DNA from: VXNE01 sp963664635
Lineage (GTDB): Bacteria > Pseudomonadota > Gammaproteobacteria > Pseudomonadales > Azotimanducaceae
Direction of reading: 5' to 3'
Length of the DNA: 64,000 nucleotides
NCBI GenBank assembly: GCA_963664635.1
Contig: OY761542.1
Location: 5,270,001-5,334,000 of the forward strand
The translations under genes were made by a program, and so were the position numbers. Of the stretch, positions 59,769-64,000 are shown one piece after another. Each line of letters begins with the position of its first letter. The stretch's first letter is position 1. The notes under the pieces are model-generated. The model was not told where the DNA came from. It saw only the letters and a program-made list of their open reading frames with translations, and did no database searches.

Positions 59769-60412
59769 GGGGGCATTTTGGTGTAGATCAGGTCCCGGAC
59801 GGCGTGGCCGAGCGCCTGGCCCCGGGATTCGAAACGGGTCACGGGACGCTCCGGAGGACGCGGCGCAAAGGCGCCCGGTCCGGCCGCGTTCACCAGGGTC
59901 GGCTCCGCGTCCATGACCTCCAGCATCCGCTCGGCATAGGGCGCCCAGTCGGTCGCGAGAAAGACCCTGCCGCCCGGCTCGAGGACGCGTCCCACCGCGG
60001 CGGCGAAGGACGGCTGGACGAGGCGCCGCTTGTGGTGACGCGCCTTCGGCCAGGGGTCCGGGAAGTACACCGCGACGCGCCGAACGCTCGCCTCCGGCCA
60101 CGCCGGCAGCACGCTGCGGACATCATCCTCGACGATGCGAACGTTGCCGAGCCCTTCCCGTTCGCACTGCAGGATGAGCGACCCGATGCCGGGCTGGTAG
60201 ACGTCCACGCCCACGCACGTCCAATCCGGGTGCCCGGCGGCGAATTCCGCGAGGGCGTGACCCATGCCGAAACCCACCTCCAACAGCACCGGCGGCCGGC
60301 AGTCCCCCGGATCCGCCAGGCGGTACGCGTGCGCATGTTCGGCAAACGCCCGCGCCTGGCCCGACGTCAGGCGACCGCGGCGGCGGACGTACACCCGGGT
60401 GTCCCGCGTCAC
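59765..60412 (-). CDS. trmB: tRNA (guanine-N7-)-methyltransferase
   Basis: A 215-residue SAM enzyme that makes m7G46 in tRNA. LLEVGFGMGHAL is the SAM motif, followed by GVDVYQPGIGSLI, the diagnostic YFPDPWPKARHHKRRLVQP and the C-terminal TRFESRGQALGH. ATG at 60412. In the conserved order it lies near hemW, but here it is on the opposite strand, a local inversion relative to Pseudomonas as I remember it. Confidence 0.95.
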   Translation of the reverse strand: MTRDTRVYVRRRGRLTSGQARAFAEHAHAYRLADPGDCRPPVLLEVGFGMGHALAEFAAGHPDWTCVGVDVYQPGIGSLILQCEREGLGNVRIVEDDVRSVLPAWPEASVRRVAVYFPDPWPKARHHKRRLVQPSFAAAVGRVLEPGGRVFLATDWAPYAERMLEVMDAEPTLVNAAGPGAFAPRPPERPVTRFESRGQALGHAVRDLIYTKMPP

Positions 60413-60476
60413 GGGCGATCGAACGCTTCGCGCGCCGGGGCGGCGCGTCCGGGGATGGAGAGGATCGGGCCGGCGA

Positions 60477-61334
60477 TCAGGCGGCGGCTTCGAGCGATAC
60501 GCGCAGCTTCTTCATCGCGTTGGCTTCGATCTGGCGGATCCGCTCGGCGGAAACCCCGTACCGCGCCGCGAGTTCGTGGAGGGTTGCCTTGCCCTCGGAG
60601 AGCCAGCGGCTGCCGAGGATGTCCCGGCTGCGCTCGTCGAGCCCGTCGAGGGCCGCGTAGAGCTGCGCCGACGACTGCTCGGCCCAGTCGTGGTCCATGA
60701 CCAGCGCCGCGGGATCGGCCGACTCGTCCGCGAGGAACTGGGCGGGCGCCACCGGGTTGTCGTCGTCGTCGTCCATGGCGCCGTCGAAGGCCATGTCCCG
60801 TGCCGCCATGCGGCCCTCCATCTGCGTGACGACCGCCGGCTCCACGCCAAGGTCCTTCGCCACCGCCTCGACTTCGCTCCGGTTCATCCACCCGAGCCGC
60901 TTCTTGTTGCTGCGCAGGTTGAAGAAGAGCTTGCGCTGGGCCTTCGTCGTGGCGACCTTGACGATGCGCCAGTTGCGCAGGATGTACTCGTGAATCTCGG
61001 CCTTGATCCAATGGACGGCGAACGACACGAGGCGCACTCCGACTTCCGGGTTGAAGCGCTTCACGGCCTTCATGAGGCCGACGTTGCCTTCCTGGATCAG
61101 GTCTCCCTGGGACAGCCCGTAGCCCGAGTAGCTGCGGGCGAGATGGATGACGAAACGCAGGTGGGCGAGGACCAGTTCACGCGCGGCTTCGAGGTCCTGA
61201 TCGTAGTAAAAGCGCTCCGCGAGGGCTTTTTCCTCTTCGGCGCTCAGCACCGGAAACGCATTGACGGTCTGGATGTAGGTGTCCAGATCGCGCCCTGGCG
61301 AGAGGGTGTCGAGGGACAATACGTTAGAGGCCAT
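60477..61334 (-). CDS. rpoH: Heat-shock sigma factor RpoH (sigma-32)
   Basis: A 285-residue group 3 sigma factor. Region 2 contains RFVIHLARSYSGYGLSQGDLIQEGNVGLMKAV; the RpoH box appears as TTKAQRKLFFNLRS; region 4 has the helix-turn-helix TLHELAARYGVSAERIRQIE. ATG at 61334 has GGAGG 8 nt upstream and gives the usual start; an upstream in-frame start at 61373 would lie within the CIRCE-like operator. rpoH behind ftsX is the standard gammaproteobacterial order. An acidic DDDDD stretch near residue 180 is unusual. Confidence 0.95.
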   Translation of the reverse strand: MASNVLSLDTLSPGRDLDTYIQTVNAFPVLSAEEEKALAERFYYDQDLEAARELVLAHLRFVIHLARSYSGYGLSQGDLIQEGNVGLMKAVKRFNPEVGVRLVSFAVHWIKAEIHEYILRNWRIVKVATTKAQRKLFFNLRSNKKRLGWMNRSEVEAVAKDLGVEPAVVTQMEGRMAARDMAFDGAMDDDDDNPVAPAQFLADESADPAALVMDHDWAEQSSAQLYAALDGLDERSRDILGSRWLSEGKATLHELAARYGVSAERIRQIEANAMKKLRVSLEAAA

Positions 61335-61366
61335 TTCGATACCTCCGGTAACACCTGAGCCGAATC

Positions 61367-61393
61367 TTAGCACTCTGTTCCCGCAAGTGCTAA
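61367..61393. promoter_or_regulatory. CIRCE-like HrcA operator upstream of rpoH
   Basis: TTAGCACTC, 9 nt (TGTTCCCGC), AAGTGCTAA. The consensus CIRCE element is TTAGCACTC-N9-GAGTGCTAA, so 17 of 18 arm bases and the exact spacing agree. It lies 33 bp upstream of the rpoH ATG in the 100-bp ftsX-rpoH gap. By position, HrcA binding would repress rpoH transcription. Confidence 0.8.
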
Positions 61394-61434
61394 CGCTTGC
61401 CGCCTACCTGCCGACCCTTCCCGAGCGCACCTCC

Positions 61435-62391
61435 TCAGACCGGTTCCAGGCCCCGCAACCGCTGCCTGGAGGCGACCATCGCCCCGAAGATGCCCAGCGC
61501 CGCGCCGACTCCGAGCAGCACCGATGCGAATATGTGGTCGAGACCGGTCAGTTCCAGGTCCTGCCCATACCCGCGGAACAGTACGCCCAGGGGCGCCTCC
61601 AGCGCCAGCATCGCGGCCGCGTTCGCCACCGCGGCCACGACGCCGCCACCCGTACCGTAAATCAGCCCGAGGTACAGGAACGGCCGTCGCACGAACGCAT
61701 CCGAGCCGCCCACCAGTTTCTGCACCTTGAGCTCTTCGAGCCGCGACTCGATGGCCAGCCGTACCGAGGACAGCGTCACGAGGGCGGCCCCGAAGCCGAA
61801 GAGCCCGCCGAGCATCCACCCCAGCCGCTCGACGACGGCCGCGATGGCGGCGAGACGCTCGAGCCACGTCGTCTCGATGACGACCTCCTCCACCGACTCG
61901 TCCGCGCTCACCTCGGTCGCCAGTCTGGCGAGCGTCGCACCCGAGACGCCGTCCGACACGCTGACGCGCACGCTCGCCGGCAAGGGGTTGTCCTCGAGCA
62001 GGTCGAGCGCATCGGCGACCTCGGCGTTGCCCCGGAACTCCTCCAGCGCCTCCTCCGCCGTCACCACCCAGACGCGTTCCGTCTCCGCCATGGCGTCCAG
62101 CCGCGTGGCCAGCACCTGCGCGCCCTCGGAGCCGGCTCCGGGCTCGAAGTACACCGACAGCCCGGCCCGGCCTTCCCAACGATCCATCGCCCCCACGAGG
62201 TTGTGATCGATCAGGTACAGCCCTCCCGGCAGGGCGAGCGCCATGCCGATCAGCAGCCAGACCAGCAGACTCGCGCCCACCCGGCTGCTGACGAAACGGA
62301 AGCTCTCCCCGGCCACGCGCGCGTGATCGCGCAGGGTCGCCAGTGCCGGGCGCTCGTGCGCGGGCCACGGGTCGGCCGCCCTAGCCCGCAT
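61435..62391 (-). CDS. ftsX: Cell division ABC-transporter-like permease FtsX
   Basis: A 318-residue membrane protein controlling septal peptidoglycan hydrolases together with FtsE. Cytoplasmic N-terminus (1-40), first transmembrane helix (VGASLLVWLLIGMALALPG), a periplasmic loop of about 110 residues, then three helices at about 190-300 with the conserved ESRLEELKVQKLVGGSDAFVRRPF cytosolic loop. The ATG (62391) lies inside the terminal inverted repeat of the insertion at 62380-62631, so the first few residues (RARAAD) may derive partly from the insertion. Confidence 0.93.
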   Translation of the reverse strand: MRARAADPWPAHERPALATLRDHARVAGESFRFVSSRVGASLLVWLLIGMALALPGGLYLIDHNLVGAMDRWEGRAGLSVYFEPGAGSEGAQVLATRLDAMAETERVWVVTAEEALEEFRGNAEVADALDLLEDNPLPASVRVSVSDGVSGATLARLATEVSADESVEEVVIETTWLERLAAIAAVVERLGWMLGGLFGFGAALVTLSSVRLAIESRLEELKVQKLVGGSDAFVRRPFLYLGLIYGTGGGVVAAVANAAAMLALEAPLGVLFRGYGQDLELTGLDHIFASVLLGVGAALGIFGAMVASRQRLRGLEPV

Positions 62392-62631
62392 TTCTCACCA
62401 CGTCGCTTGTGCCAGGATGACAGGTCATTGGTTCTGCGAGGTATTTTGGTCCATCACGGCTTCGTTGACCGCCCGCGGACCGCGCTGGCCGCGCCCTCGC
62501 GGGTCTCCTGGCCCCGTGCGCGCACATGCTCCCTCAAACGTAGGCCCCGCTATGCTCTCGGTCGCGAGCACGCGCACAGGACCAGGATCCTCCGCGATCA
62601 TCGCGGCCCGTGGTGAGAAATGCGGGCTAGG
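62380..62631. mobile_element. 252-bp MITE-like element between ftsE and ftsX
   Basis: Perfect 23-bp terminal inverted repeats: 62380-62402 starts CCTAGCCCGCAT and its exact reverse complement occupies 62609-62631. The 206-bp interior has no plausible ORF. The minus-strand ftsE stop codon (TAG, 62629-62627) lies in one repeat and the ftsX ATG (62391-62389) in the other. No transposase is encoded, so movement in trans by a related insertion sequence is inferred. No unambiguous target duplication is visible; CTAG at both tips could be part of one. Confidence 0.75.
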
Positions 62632-63316
62632 CATGGCCTCCGGTCCGCCATTCGTCGTCGCGGGTCAGCGCGCCGTGGTCGAGTTCAATGACGCGCATGC
62701 CGAGCGATTCGATGAGGCCATGGTCGTGACTGGCAACGATGACCGTCGTGCCCACGCGATTGAAGTCGAGAAAGAGGCGCATGACGTCGCGCGAAAGGTG
62801 CGGGTCCAGGTTGCCGGTCGGCTCGTCCGCAAGCAGCACGCGGGGGCGGTTGACCACCGCGCGCGCGATGCCCACCCGCTGCAGCTCTCCCGCCGAGAGA
62901 AACACCGGCAGGTAGGACTCCTTCGCGAGCAGGCCCACCCGTTCCAGCGCCGGCCGCACCCGCCGTCCGATGTCGCGCTCGCCCACGCCCATCACGCGCA
63001 GCGGCAACGCCACGTTCTCGAACACGCTGCGTTGCATCAGCAGGTGATGGTCCTGAAACACCGCTCCGAGATGCTGCCGATACCGCGGCAGGCGGCGCCG
63101 GGAGAGCCGTGCGATGTCGACGCCGTTAACGAGGATCTGGCCGCGGGTCGGCGCCTCGATCCCGAGCAGGAGCTTCAGGAACGTTGTCTTGCCGGCGCCG
63201 GAGTGACCCCGGACGAAGGCCATCGTACCCTCCGCCACTTCGACGGTAACGTTCTTCAACGCCTCGTGGCCGTTGGCGAAGCGCTTGGTCACGTTCTGGA
63301 ACGCGACCCTACCCAT
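62627..63316 (-). CDS. ftsE: Cell division ATP-binding protein FtsE
   Basis: A 229-residue ABC ATPase. Walker A GHSGAGKT (37-44), Q-loop VFQDHHLL, signature LSAGELQRVGIARA (canonical LSGGEQQR with two substitutions), Walker B VLLADEPTG and the switch His in IVASHD. ATG at 63316 overlaps the ftsY stop by 8 nt. The stop TAG belongs to the terminal repeat of the MITE-like element, so the last residues (GGHA) may differ from the ancestral C-terminus. Confidence 0.94.
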   Translation of the reverse strand: MGRVAFQNVTKRFANGHEALKNVTVEVAEGTMAFVRGHSGAGKTTFLKLLLGIEAPTRGQILVNGVDIARLSRRRLPRYRQHLGAVFQDHHLLMQRSVFENVALPLRVMGVGERDIGRRVRPALERVGLLAKESYLPVFLSAGELQRVGIARAVVNRPRVLLADEPTGNLDPHLSRDVMRLFLDFNRVGTTVIVASHDHGLIESLGMRVIELDHGALTRDDEWRTGGHA

Positions 63317-64000
63317 GACCCTCGTCAGCGAGGAGCGCGGCGACGAACTCGGGGGCGTCGAAGGGGCGCAGGTCCTCAACGCCCTCGCCCACGCCGATGA
63401 AATAGACCGGCAGCGGCGCGTGTCGTTCCCGCAGCGCCGCCGCGATGGCGAACAGGACGCCGGCGCGGGCGGATCCGTCGAGCTTCGCGACGACCAGGCC
63501 GGTCAGCCCGACCGCGGCGTCGAATTCCGCGACCTGCCCGAGCGCGTTCTGGCCCGTTCCGGCATCGAGCACCAGTATTGCCTCGTGCGGCGCAGCCTCG
63601 TCGAATCGCGCGACGACCCGCTTGATCTTGCGCAACTCCTCCATCAGGTTCCGTTTCGCCTGCAGCCGCCCGGCCGTGTCCGCGACCACGACGTCCACGC
63701 CGCGCGCGCGCGCCGCCTCCATGGCATCGTGGATCACCGAGGCGCTATCCGCGCCCTGTCCCTGGGCGATGACCGGCGTATCGTTGCGCCGGCCCCACTC
63801 CGTGAGCTGTTCGACCGCCGCCGCCCGAAAAGTATCGCCGGCTGCCAGAAGGACGGAACGGCCCTCCCCCTGCAACCGGCGCGCCAGTTTGCCGATCGTC
63901 GTGGTCTTGCCGGCCCCGTTCACGCCGACCATCAGGATCACCGAGGGCTTGCGCGCCGGGTCCAGGGCGAACGGCCGCGCCATCGGGGCGAGCATCTCTT
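63309..64000 (-). CDS. ftsY: Signal recognition particle receptor FtsY, N-terminal part outside the window
   Basis: SRP receptor GTPase that docks translating ribosomes at the membrane. The visible part is the NG domain: G1 GVNGAGKTTTIGKLA, ALLAAGDTFRAAAVEQL region (G2), DTAGR (G3), VVAKLDG (G4) and the closing YFIGVGEGVEDLRPFDAPEFV, all diagnostic of FtsY rather than Ffh. The acidic N-terminal A domain and start lie beyond the right edge. The end overlaps ftsE, giving the standard ftsYEX-rpoH order. Confidence 0.95.
   Translation of the reverse strand, partial: EMLAPMARPFALDPARKPSVILMVGVNGAGKTTTIGKLARRLQGEGRSVLLAAGDTFRAAAVEQLTEWGRRNDTPVIAQGQGADSASVIHDAMEAARARGVDVVVADTAGRLQAKRNLMEELRKIKRVVARFDEAAPHEAILVLDAGTGQNALGQVAEFDAAVGLTGLVVAKLDGSARAGVLFAIAAALRERHAPLPVYFIGVGEGVEDLRPFDAPEFVAALLADEGHG

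Overview
This is a GC-rich (roughly 68-70% by eye) chromosomal window from a gammaproteobacterium that I cannot place to order. Three conserved gammaproteobacterial neighbourhoods support that: pepP / zapB-like / zapA / 6S RNA / fau / rpiA at the left; the long block gshB-tonB-yqgE-ruvX-pilT-yggS-proC-yggT-metX-metW-DUF4426-rdgB-hemW-trmB-rpoH-ftsX-ftsE-ftsY at the right, which I recall being laid out much the same way in Pseudomonas; and tkt-pgk next to metK-metF. Genes are packed tightly, with many ATGA/GTGA stop-start overlaps and many GTG or TTG starts.

Layout. 1-5600: housekeeping (pepP, zapA, ssrS, fau, def, rpiA, class I fba) with REP-like palindromes. 5600-16000: accessory metabolism (acyl-CoA-dehydrogenase-fold enzyme, VOC protein, DUF1295 membrane protein, a PhyH / sulfotransferase / aspartyl-hydroxylase trio, a TPR-sulfotransferase and a TonB-dependent receptor). 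16000-29400: a methylated-amine and one-carbon cluster: GlxA/GbdR-type regulator, DmdA-like methyltransferase, a fused MTHFR-FTHFS protein, a dimethylglycine-dehydrogenase-like flavoprotein, an antisense HD-domain gene and heterotetrameric sarcosine oxidase soxBDAG. Together they could strip N-methyl (or S-methyl) groups onto tetrahydrofolate and oxidise them to formate with ATP recovery. 29300-31600: a D-2-hydroxyacid dehydrogenase-type flavoprotein and an alpha/beta hydrolase.

31700-42800: a defence island. A leftward five-gene operon encodes an unknown 266-aa protein, a degenerate P-loop protein, a BrxD-like (DUF2791-type) ATPase, a 97-aa HsdR-N-like protein and a SNF2 helicase. Divergent from it lie wreckage and survivors of other systems: a frameshifted ImmA/IrrE peptidase, a DUF4411 PIN toxin fused by deletion to an HsdS tail, an AlbA_2/ATPase protein, an apparently orphan HsdM and a zeta-toxin-like kinase.

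42800-64000: central metabolism and cell division (pgk, tkt, metK, metF, gshB and onward to ftsY). Points of note here are a CIRCE-like operator just upstream of rpoH, a 252-bp inverted-repeat-flanked insertion between ftsE and ftsX that supplies the ftsE stop codon and the ftsX start codon, and two small membrane-protein genes behind ruvX.

No tRNA, rRNA, CRISPR array, intact transposase or prophage was seen. pepP (left) and ftsY (right) run off the window.
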